Shown here piece by piece: positions 57,454 through 64,000 of a stretch of 64,000 nucleotides of DNA. How positions within the stretch are numbered: position 1 is the first letter of the stretch; each line of letters starts with the position of its first letter. Location: NCBI GenBank assembly GCA_004340125.1, contig SLUK01000008.1, positions 62,001 to 126,000 of the forward strand. The letters are read 5' to 3'. The position numbers were made by a program, and so were the translations under genes. This DNA is from Harryflintia acetispora. GTDB taxonomy: Bacteria > Bacillota > Clostridia > Oscillospirales > Ruminococcaceae. Below the pieces are notes generated by a model. The model did not search any database and was not told the DNA's origin. It worked only from the letters and a program-made list of their open reading frames with translations.

Positions 57454-59882
57454 AGGAGCTCGTTTCCCGCAGGGCGGTTTGCCTCTCGTTGGCCCTGTCT
57501 TTGACCCTCGGGCTCTGCCTGCCCGCCGGGGCCACCCTCGGCGAGAGCGGCGGGGAGCGGGTGTCCCAGGGCGCCGCGCCGCGCAACACCCCGGCGGCGG
57601 CCCTCGCGCTTGCGCGCGGCGCGGCCGCCTCGGCCGGGCCGGAGAAGATCTTCATCCCGCTCTCTTCAGGTGATTCGCAGATCGCAAGTTTTCTGGTGAC
57701 CGCCAAAACCGGGGATGAGCCGCCCATCGCCGGCAGCTACGACCCCGCGAAGGGCCGGGCCGAAATCCCGCTCGTTCCGCCGCCGCAGAGAGATACCGAC
57801 TACGAGATCACCGTGACCTCGGTTTCCGACCAGCCCGGCCTGCGGGCCCCGGCGACAAAAACGGTGCGCCACACCTACCCGGCTGTGAAGTCGATCGCCC
57901 TCTCGGGCCCCGCGGCCCTGCGGGCGGGAGAGAGCGCCACGGTGGGCGCGGCGCTCTCTCCCCACCAGGACTATGTTTCCCCGGTGCGCTGGGCAAGCGG
58001 CAATGAGGCGGTATTGTCCATCACCCCCGGGGCGAATGACCGCAGCGTTACCATCAGCGCCCTCAAGGGCGGGACGGCGACCGTCACGGCCAGCATTTAC
58101 GAGGGCGCCGACACGGTCACCGGCTCGATGAGCGTGACGGTGGTGCCCGCCGGGGGCGGGGGGAGCGAGGGGTCGGCCTTCTGGGTCACCCCCGAGAGCT
58201 ACACCCTCTTCACCTCCGGGACGGCGGACGAGACCGCCTTCACCGTGGCGGCCCTCTTCTCGCCCGGGGACGAGGCCACCCCGGTGAGCTGGAGCACGGA
58301 TAAAACCGGGATCGTGGAATTGCAGGAGGTCCCCGGCCAGCCGAATCAGAAACGGGTGGTGGCCAAGGCCCCCGGCAGGGCGACCATCACCGCCGCCACG
58401 GCGGGGGGCTTGCTCTCGGACAGCTGCGTTGTTACCGTCTACCAGATCGGGGACGGCAGCGGGAGCGGGGAGGACATCACGGTGAAGCCCCCGGACAACC
58501 CCGCCGACGGGAGCTACCAGTACATCGTGAACGGCAGGCTGGTGCTCTATACCAACGGCACGCCGAATAGCGCCAACCTGAGCGGGAGCATATCGGTCAC
58601 CCCGTCGCCGCCCAGTCCCCCGCAGCCCGCCTGGGCGAGCGGGAATCCGGGCGTTGCGGCGGTGGACCAAAATGGGAACGTCAGGGCAGTGGCGGCGGGG
58701 GAAACGACCGTCACCGCCACGCTGGCGGGGAAGACGGGGAGCATCCCGGTGACGGTCTACACCATCGCAAACGGCAGTCTGAGTATTACCGGGGCGAAGA
58801 ACCTCGTTCACGACGGCAGTCCGGCGAGCGCGGCGCTCAGCGCCGTCTATTCCGGCCTGCCCAGCGGCGCGCGGCCGCTGACGAGCTGGCAGTCGAGCAA
58901 CAACGGGGTACTCTCCCTCTCGCCGGCGGCGGGGGGTTCCACCACCGCGGCGGCGCAAGGTAAGGGGACGGCGACGGTCACGGCCAGCGGGGGCGGGCAG
59001 AGCGCGACGGCGAACATCAGCGTCGGGCAGGCGGTGACGGGGATCACGGTCAGCGCCGCCACGGCAACCGTCAAGGCCGGGGAAGCGACCACGGTGAGCG
59101 CGGCGGCCAGTCCCGCGAACGCCGACAACCGGACAATCAACTGGACGAGCAGCAATCCGGCGGTAGCCACGGTAAGCCCCGGCAGCAGCGGCAGCGGGGC
59201 GGCCGTTACCATCACCGGCGTGGCAGTGGGGACGGCCACCATCACGGCGACCGCCGCCGGGAACGCCGGACTCTCCAAAACCGTGGCCGTGACGGTGCTA
59301 CCCAACGCTCCCGCTCCCAGCGACCTTGGCAAAATGGTGGAGTGGGCCGGCAGAAGCTGGTGGGTGGTTGACGACCACGGTGAGGATTTCGGCGGCAACA
59401 CCGGCTCGGTCGTGCTGCTGGCGAATTTCAACTATACAACCTGTGCGTATGGCTCCTCCCACGTGTACAGCAGTAGTACGGCGCGGACACAGTGCGTTAA
59501 TTTCTATAACAGCTTGTCGGCGGAACAGAAAGCAAAGCTATCACCCAACAAGCTTGATAAGACATACGCATGGTTGCCGAGTTTCTTTGAAATTTACGGA
59601 AATGCTCTTTCATCCAGCGGGACATATATTGATCCCCTTTCCTCTACAAAGCAGTTCAGCTATTTTGCGAAGAACGGAGTAACAAACAGCAATTATGGTT
59701 TACTGGCTACCATATACGGCAACGCAGGCGTCAATTCATGGTTACGGTCATATTTCAATATTACTAATCCCCTCACCTCCAAATACGCTCCTTCGGTAGT
59801 CTATTCCAATGGAAGGCTTGGTTCTAGCACTGATCTAAAATCAATTTTTGCAATACGCCCCTGCGTCATCCTCAATCCCTGA
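57450..59882 (+). CDS. Large secreted Ig-like (Big_2) protein with DUF6273-like C-terminal domain
   Basis: The 810-residue protein starts at GTG 57450 inside the preceding stop (GTGA). Signal peptide (about 1-30), then five bacterial Ig-like domains (about 140-625) with the usual W..SN..VA pattern (INWTSSNPAVATVSP) and TATITATA endings. The C-terminal module (about 626-810) begins GKMVEWAGRSWWVVD, and its end AIRPCVILNP matches the DUF6273 style seen in gut Firmicute surface proteins. From about 59430 onward the DNA becomes clearly more AT-rich than the Ig-like part, suggesting a separately acquired module. It is likely a stalk displaying this domain; ligand unknown. Confidence 0.85.
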   Translation: MKELVSRRAVCLSLALSLTLGLCLPAGATLGESGGERVSQGAAPRNTPAAALALARGAAASAGPEKIFIPLSSGDSQIASFLVTAKTGDEPPIAGSYDPAKGRAEIPLVPPPQRDTDYEITVTSVSDQPGLRAPATKTVRHTYPAVKSIALSGPAALRAGESATVGAALSPHQDYVSPVRWASGNEAVLSITPGANDRSVTISALKGGTATVTASIYEGADTVTGSMSVTVVPAGGGGSEGSAFWVTPESYTLFTSGTADETAFTVAALFSPGDEATPVSWSTDKTGIVELQEVPGQPNQKRVVAKAPGRATITAATAGGLLSDSCVVTVYQIGDGSGSGEDITVKPPDNPADGSYQYIVNGRLVLYTNGTPNSANLSGSISVTPSPPSPPQPAWASGNPGVAAVDQNGNVRAVAAGETTVTATLAGKTGSIPVTVYTIANGSLSITGAKNLVHDGSPASAALSAVYSGLPSGARPLTSWQSSNNGVLSLSPAAGGSTTAAAQGKGTATVTASGGGQSATANISVGQAVTGITVSAATATVKAGEATTVSAAASPANADNRTINWTSSNPAVATVSPGSSGSGAAVTITGVAVGTATITATAAGNAGLSKTVAVTVLPNAPAPSDLGKMVEWAGRSWWVVDDHGEDFGGNTGSVVLLANFNYTTCAYGSSHVYSSSTARTQCVNFYNSLSAEQKAKLSPNKLDKTYAWLPSFFEIYGNALSSSGTYIDPLSSTKQFSYFAKNGVTNSNYGLLATIYGNAGVNSWLRSYFNITNPLTSKYAPSVVYSNGRLGSSTDLKSIFAIRPCVILNP

Positions 59883-59888
59883 CAAAAC

Positions 59889-59918
59889 GAAAGCCCCGGC
59901 TGTAAAGCCGGGGCTTTC
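59889..59918. terminator. Bidirectional terminator between the Ig-like gene and mltG
   Basis: GAAAGCCCCGGC (59889-59900) pairs with GCCGGGGCTTTC (59907-59918), with CTTTAT after it and an A-rich stretch before it. Confidence 0.87.
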
Positions 59919-59926
59919 CTTTATCC

Positions 59927-61711
59927 TTATTGCTGCGAGGACGACCCGTCGTCGCTGTGGTCGATGGTGGTGCCGTAGGCCTCCCCCGCGCTCTGCAGAT
60001 TGAGGTTGTGCTCCTGCAGGGTGGTGGCGAAGTGGTACTCGTGCTTTTGATCGCTCAGGAAGTAGAAGTAGTTCGTTTCGGCCGGGGCGAGCGCCGCCTT
60101 GATGGCGTCGAGCCCGGGATTGTTGATCGGCCCGATGGGTAGCCCCTGGCACTGATAGGTGTCATAGGCCGCGGCCATCTCTTCATTTTTGGATGATAGG
60201 TTCGGCTCGATCTCATCGCGCACGTAGAGGTAGGTGGCGTCCGATTCCAGGCGCGGGTACTGGGCAGAATTGCTCAGACGGTTGTGGAAGACCGACGAAA
60301 TGTCGTACATATACTGCACGTCGCCCGCCTCCTTCTGAATGATCGAGGCCAAGGTCAAAGTCTGATCGAGGGTCATCCCCTGCTTCTCCATCAGATCGTA
60401 AAGGTCCTGGGTCACCCGGGTGTTGAAGACGCTGAGAAACTTGTTGACCACCGACTCGACATTCTCACCCACGTAGAACTGATAGGTGTCCGGGAAGACA
60501 TAGCCCTCCAGCTTGTGGTAGCGCAGCGGGTCGTCCGGAATCTTATCATAGAATTCATAACCGTACTGGCTGTCGCTGCCGAAGCTGACCGTATCGGTCA
60601 CCCTGATGAACTCTTCGGCGCTGCAAACCTTGTTTTCTTCCAGCTTCGCGGCCACCTGGTTGAGGGTCTGCCCCTCGGGGAAGGTTACCCAGACGACCTC
60701 CTTTTCGGTGTTGCCCTTGGTCATCATGGTCATGATCTGGTCGTAGGCCATCTTGGTGTTGAGCTCGTAGGTGCCGGGCACATATTCCTTTTTATCCTTG
60801 AGCCCGGCATAGAGCTTGAAGGTCAGCGGCTGGGTGATGATCCCGGCCTCCTTGAGCTGCTCGGCGACCTCCCCGACGGTGGCGTTTTCGGCCACCACGA
60901 ACTCGACCTTCTTATCGGGCTTGTTGATCCCGAGCATATCGCTCGCGCTCTGCAGCGCGAAGATCGACAGGAAGATGGCGCAGGCCACCGCCCCGGCGAC
61001 CAGAACCAGCGCCTCCATAAACCGGGAGACCCCGCCTCCGCGCCGGCGGCGCTTTTTGGGGGGCTTCGGCGGCTCGTTTCCTCTGCCGCCGCCCTTCCCG
61101 CCGCGCGCGGGCGGCGGGGGCACGGCCCCAAAACCTCCCCCGGCGTTTCCCATCTGGCGCCGGGGCGGCTGCGCGCCCCCCTGGGAGAGCACGGGGGCCG
61201 GTGCGGAATCAGGGATCCCCGCGTACTCCTCGCTGTCGATATTGAGCTGAAAGCCCCGTCCCCGCGCGCCGGTATTCCCCGAAGCGGCGGGCGGTGCGGC
61301 GGTAGCCACCGGGCTTTGCGCGGAGCTGACAGCCTCTTCAAACCCAGCGGGGTTAAAGCCGGCGCTCCCGCCGGCTTTTGCGCCGGTATCAAAGCCGTCC
61401 GGGTTAAACCCCCGCGGATTCGGCGTGCGCTCGCCAAAGCGCGGCTGCACATCCCCCGGCGCAGGCGCCGGAACTTCCTCCCTGGGCGGCCGCGGGACAT
61501 ATTCCCGCACCGGCTGCCCCGAGGGCACGGGCCGCGCGGAGGGCTGATAGACCCCCCGCTCCGGTTCCATGGTCCGAGGCTGCTGTGCCGCACCCACGGG
61601 CGGGGCCTGCCGGCGCAGCGGCTGGTATTCGCCGGAGGGCGTATCCTGGTCGGGCTGCTTATCCAAACTAAAGCTGCGAATCAATTCCTGAAACTCATCC
61701 TGCTCACTCAT
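59927..61711 (-). CDS. mltG: Endolytic transglycosylase MltG with long disordered N-terminus
   Basis: MltG cleaves nascent glycan strands and sets their length. The 594-residue protein has a 230-residue cytoplasmic stretch rich in Pro, Gln, Gly and Arg. A membrane helix follows at about 235-255 (ALVLVAGAVACAIFLSI), then a LysM-like segment (VGEVAEQLKEAGIITQPLTF) and the YceG catalytic domain with the key Glu in LASIIQKEAGDVQY and QCQGLPIGPINNPG. Usual MltG proteins are 330-380 residues; the extra N-terminus is the difference. ATG at 61711 follows AGGAGG. Confidence 0.92.
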   Translation of the reverse strand: MSEQDEFQELIRSFSLDKQPDQDTPSGEYQPLRRQAPPVGAAQQPRTMEPERGVYQPSARPVPSGQPVREYVPRPPREEVPAPAPGDVQPRFGERTPNPRGFNPDGFDTGAKAGGSAGFNPAGFEEAVSSAQSPVATAAPPAASGNTGARGRGFQLNIDSEEYAGIPDSAPAPVLSQGGAQPPRRQMGNAGGGFGAVPPPPARGGKGGGRGNEPPKPPKKRRRRGGGVSRFMEALVLVAGAVACAIFLSIFALQSASDMLGINKPDKKVEFVVAENATVGEVAEQLKEAGIITQPLTFKLYAGLKDKKEYVPGTYELNTKMAYDQIMTMMTKGNTEKEVVWVTFPEGQTLNQVAAKLEENKVCSAEEFIRVTDTVSFGSDSQYGYEFYDKIPDDPLRYHKLEGYVFPDTYQFYVGENVESVVNKFLSVFNTRVTQDLYDLMEKQGMTLDQTLTLASIIQKEAGDVQYMYDISSVFHNRLSNSAQYPRLESDATYLYVRDEIEPNLSSKNEEMAAAYDTYQCQGLPIGPINNPGLDAIKAALAPAETNYFYFLSDQKHEYHFATTLQEHNLNLQSAGEAYGTTIDHSDDGSSSQQ

Positions 61712-61947
61712 GCTCCGGCTGTCCCTCCTGTCCTGTTGTATTTGCAAAAACGGCGGTAATTCCAAAAAGTACGCCGCAATTTTCCATTGTTTCTATCATA
61801 CCGCAAAATATGTCAAGAATCAATCGAAGTATGTGAAAAAACTGTTAATTGGGAACCCCTTTTTCCCGCCCCGCATAGGATGGAGCACAGGTATTGCCCG
61901 CTTGGGCAGTCGCCTGAAAAGGAACCAAAAATCAAGGAGGTACCAAG

Positions 61948-62088
61948 ATGTTTTGGAATGGATGCGGCGGCTGGGGAGGCTGCTCATGCGGCTACGGCAA
62001 CTGCGGCGGCTGGGGGTACGGCTGGGGCGGATTCGGAATCACCGGCATCATCGCCATCGTCGTGCTGTTGGTGCTGCTCTGTAACTGA
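61948..62088 (+). CDS. 46-residue Gly/Trp/Cys-rich membrane peptide (YjcZ-like)
   Basis: ATG at 61948 with AGGAGG 8 nt upstream opens 46 codons ending TGA at 62086-62088. The first 30 residues are glycine-rich with Trp, Tyr and Cys (GYGNCGGWGYGWGGFG), followed by a hydrophobic helix (ITGIIAIVVLLVLL). This layout is that of YjcZ/sporulation small peptides of Firmicutes. A CATA-GGA-T box at 61874-61881 with AC 17 nt upstream is compatible with a SigK promoter, weakly. Too short for most gene callers. Confidence 0.75.
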   Translation: MFWNGCGGWGGCSCGYGNCGGWGYGWGGFGITGIIAIVVLLVLLCN

Positions 62089-62150
62089 GCCTTTCCCCGC
62101 AACATAGAAGCCACGGGGCGCGCGGGCAGAGCCTGCGCGCCCGCGGCGGT

Positions 62151-62780
62151 TTACTGCTTCTTTTGCCCCGGCTTTTCGTGAGCCGTCCGCCTTTGGGATT
62201 CCCCCTTGTGCGGATAGAAAAACCCCTTCTCGCTGACCACCACCGAAACCGAGGCGTCGTACCGCCCGTGCGGCAGGAAGCGGTAGAGGTTTTGACGGTA
62301 GATGATCCCCACCGTCGCGCCGGGATACTTGCCGAGGAAGCGGTCATAATACCCCCCGCCGTAGCCCAGCCGGTAGCCCTGCCGGTCGTATGCGAGGGCG
62401 GGGACCACACAGATGCTGTCCTTGTAGTCCCCCAGCTTCTCGCAGCTGGTCTTGGGCTCGAGCACCCCGAAGGTGCCCTTTTCCAGCTGGTCGAACGAGC
62501 TTACATAATAAAAATCCATCAGCCTGGTGCCGTCCACGCACCGGGGCAGCGCCACACGCTTGTGGTGCTGCCAGCAGTACTCGATGATCCCCACGGTGTC
62601 CACCTCGATGGGGGTGGACATATAGATCAGCACCGTTTTGGCCCGCTGGAACTGGTAGAGCCGGCACAGCGTTTTTCGGATCTGCCCGTCCATCCCCGCC
62701 TTCTGCTCGGACGCCAGAGAACGGCGGTATTCCTTGACGAGCGCGCGGCGCTCCTTTTTAAATTGCCGGATGTCCCTCAT
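62151..62780 (-). CDS. 5-formyltetrahydrofolate cyclo-ligase
   Basis: It converts 5-formyl-THF to 5,10-methenyl-THF with ATP. The 209-residue protein has RRSLASEQKAGMDGQI, STPIEVDTVGII and the signature GYRLGYGGGYYDRFL. ATG at 62780 overlaps the DJ-1 gene stop by 4 nt. The C-terminus has a basic tail (RRTAHEKPGQKKQ) beyond the usual end. Confidence 0.92.
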   Translation of the reverse strand: MRDIRQFKKERRALVKEYRRSLASEQKAGMDGQIRKTLCRLYQFQRAKTVLIYMSTPIEVDTVGIIEYCWQHHKRVALPRCVDGTRLMDFYYVSSFDQLEKGTFGVLEPKTSCEKLGDYKDSICVVPALAYDRQGYRLGYGGGYYDRFLGKYPGATVGIIYRQNLYRFLPHGRYDASVSVVVSEKGFFYPHKGESQRRTAHEKPGQKKQ

Positions 62781-63316
62781 CGGCTCATGACCGCCGCTTT
62801 GAGCTTTTCGGCCTCCCCACGCCCCTTGAGGCACTCCACCAGCGCAAGGCCGAAATCGAGCGCCACGCCCATCCCCTTGGCGGTGACGAGCTTGTGGTCC
62901 CTCTCCAAAAAGCCGCCGGTCACATCGGCGCCCTCGCAGTCCCCTTCAAAACCGGGGAAGCAGGTGACCCGTTTGCCCCGCAGCAGCCCGCGGTGTCCGA
63001 GAATCGAGGGCGCGGCGCAGATCGCGCCGACATAGAGCTCCCGCTCGAAGGCCAGGGTGATAAAATGCTGCACCCGCTCGTCCGCTTCGAGGTTGCGCGT
63101 GCCGGGCATGCCGCCGGGCAGGACGATCATCTCGAGCCCCCCGTCGGCGCACGCCTCGATGGTGCGCTCGCAGCTGATCTCGATCCCGTGCGCACCGGCT
63201 ATTCGGCTGCCGCCCACGCCCACAGCCTTGACCTCCACTCCGGCGCGGCGCAGCAGGTCAAGCGGGACAAGCGCCTCCGCCTCCTCGAAGCCGGGGGCCA
63301 AAAACAGATAGACCAT
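62777..63316 (-). CDS. DJ-1/PfpI-family protein
   Basis: The 179-residue protein has the DJ-1 fold: LFLAPGFEEAEALVPLDLLRRAG, VLPGGMPGTRNL, the nucleophile Cys in GAICAAPSILG, and VTGGFLERDHKLVTAKGMG near the end. Family members are glyoxalases, deglycases or chaperones; which applies is not predictable. Confidence 0.9.
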   Translation of the reverse strand: MVYLFLAPGFEEAEALVPLDLLRRAGVEVKAVGVGGSRIAGAHGIEISCERTIEACADGGLEMIVLPGGMPGTRNLEADERVQHFITLAFERELYVGAICAAPSILGHRGLLRGKRVTCFPGFEGDCEGADVTGGFLERDHKLVTAKGMGVALDFGLALVECLKGRGEAEKLKAAVMSR

Positions 63317-63349
63317 ACCGCTATCCTCCCTTTCTGTCCGATAAAACTG

Positions 63350-64000
63350 TCAATCGCCGAGCCAGGTGGCCCGGTATTTTTTTAAGATGATGGCCGGGCG
63401 GTAGCTCAGTTTTGCCTTTCGCAGCCCCTCGGCCCCGGTGTCGTCCTCCCGGTTGACGTAGGTCACGTCCTTACAAAACGCCCGGCAGAATTCCCGGTTG
63501 ATCAGCGCGTAAGCCCCCTGCACATCCTGGTACGCCTTCTCAATCCGCACGTCGAAGGTGTCCGGCGTGAGGCGCTCGCCCATCGAATAGGCGACGATCC
63601 GCCCGCCGGCGCGCAGCAGCCCGCCGCGAAAATCGAGCGCGAAGAAATGCTCGAAGGCATAATCCACCGCGCAGGCCTCCTGGCGCAGGCTCTCGTTTTG
63701 ATCGCACCCGTAAAGGCGGCACCAATCCTTGTTCATCTCGTAGCATTCGCCGATGTTCTCCTTCGTGATCTCCTCGAAGGACCAGTCGGGGTTCTGCTCG
63801 AGAAAGCGGTTGATGTGGTTGCGCTTGGCGTGCAGCTTCTTTCCCGCCAGGGTGCGAAGGCTCTCCGAGAGATAGAGGTACTCCCGCGCGTCGTCGAGCT
63901 CCTCATAATGAAACCGCCCCGGGTACAGTTCCTCGAGCTTGGGGCGGCTTTCGTCGTCCACCGCGTAAAAGACGAAGGGCACGCCCTCCTCTTCGCTCTG
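63350..64000 (-). CDS. DUF2156-like acyltransferase-fold protein, cut by the window edge
   Basis: The frame is open to the last base, so the N-terminus lies beyond the window; a GTG at 63982 is unlikely to be the start. The visible 216 residues match the C-terminal GNAT-like lobe of DUF2156 / phosphatidylglycerol lysyltransferase-type proteins (KKLHAKRNHINRFLEQNPDW, VAYSMGERLTPDTFDVRIEK, YVNREDDTGAEGLRKAKLSY). It probably transfers an acyl or aminoacyl group; substrate unknown. Confidence 0.8.
   Translation of the reverse strand, partial: QSEEEGVPFVFYAVDDESRPKLEELYPGRFHYEELDDAREYLYLSESLRTLAGKKLHAKRNHINRFLEQNPDWSFEEITKENIGECYEMNKDWCRLYGCDQNESLRQEACAVDYAFEHFFALDFRGGLLRAGGRIVAYSMGERLTPDTFDVRIEKAYQDVQGAYALINREFCRAFCKDVTYVNREDDTGAEGLRKAKLSYRPAIILKKYRATWLGD

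Noticed and set aside
1..64000. CRISPR arrays or diversity-generating retroelement
   Set aside because: No regularly spaced 24-36 bp repeats and no reverse transcriptase were seen; the only tandem array is the 88-bp one.

Overview
The window looks like chromosome from a GC-rich, spore-forming anaerobic Firmicute, most likely an Oscillospiraceae/Ruminococcaceae-type gut clostridium. Supporting signs are PolC-type DNA polymerase III, SpoVS, a YjcZ-like small peptide, MreB and a RodA/FtsW protein, the DXP isoprenoid genes in the pyrH-polC cluster, a monofunctional HisB, and a mobilizable element with a large serine recombinase. Both window edges cut genes: an AraC/PocR regulator on the left and a DUF2156-like protein on the right.

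Layout. 1-0.8 kb: AraC-type regulator. 0.9-8.3 kb: complete histidine operon on the minus strand, headed by a HisZ-HisG fusion. 8.4-10.6 kb: a phage-tail-like protein and a secreted GLUG-repeat protein. 10.6-10.8 kb: promoter cassette E1. 10.99-18.43 kb: a 7.4-kb integrative mobilizable element (serine recombinase, MobV relaxase, RepA-like protein, Cys-rich protein, XRE regulator, P-loop NTPase, ANT(6)-type resistance gene) that splits a lipoprotein gene. 18.7-30.4 kb: pyrH-frr-uppS-cdsA-dxr-rseP-ispG-(adenylyltransferase)-polC on the minus strand. 30.5-33.3 kb: HAD phosphatase, RodA/FtsW, tandem repeats and a small acidic protein. 33.4-39.4 kb: SDR, then fhs-tsaE-tsaB-rpiB-upp and asparaginase. 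39.6-44.1 kb: a c-di-GMP signalling cassette. 44.2-45.2 kb: GNAT, two tRNA-Ser genes and a tRNA fragment. 45.4-50.9 kb: recD2, comF, mreB, a methyltransferase and a MerR regulator. 51-59.9 kb: secreted proteins, spoVS, ymdB, rluA, a U32 protein and cassettes E2 and E3. 59.9-64 kb: mltG, a small peptide, 5-FTHF cyclo-ligase, a DJ-1 protein and the truncated right-edge gene.

Main discovery. Three intergenic cassettes (E1 10583-10768, E2 51997-52182, E3 56944-57129) are each exactly 186 bp. Each is bounded by inverted 27-bp sites: 9-bp arms of the form GACCG..AG / CT....GGTC around a 9-bp core. Cores match within a pair (9/9, 8/9, 8/9) but differ between cassettes. Each holds one strong sigma-A-type promoter (TTGnAn-17-TATAnT) at the same internal position, pointing away from a secreted-protein gene whose start lies 21-23 nt beyond the inner site. 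This is the expected architecture of invertible promoters (phase variation), here a coordinated family in the OFF orientation. In E2 and E3 the outer site is also a hairpin followed by T residues, so it could terminate the outward transcript. The targets are two paralogous GLUG proteins (E1, E2) and a small secreted protein plus a large Ig-like protein (E3). The recombinase is not identifiable in the window.

Other points: the E1 gene appears to start at ATA where its paralogue has ATG. The mobile element's palindromic target can be reconstructed to restore the lipoprotein reading frame. Three 88-bp tandem repeats lie upstream of the RodA/FtsW gene, each with a hairpin and a TATAAT.
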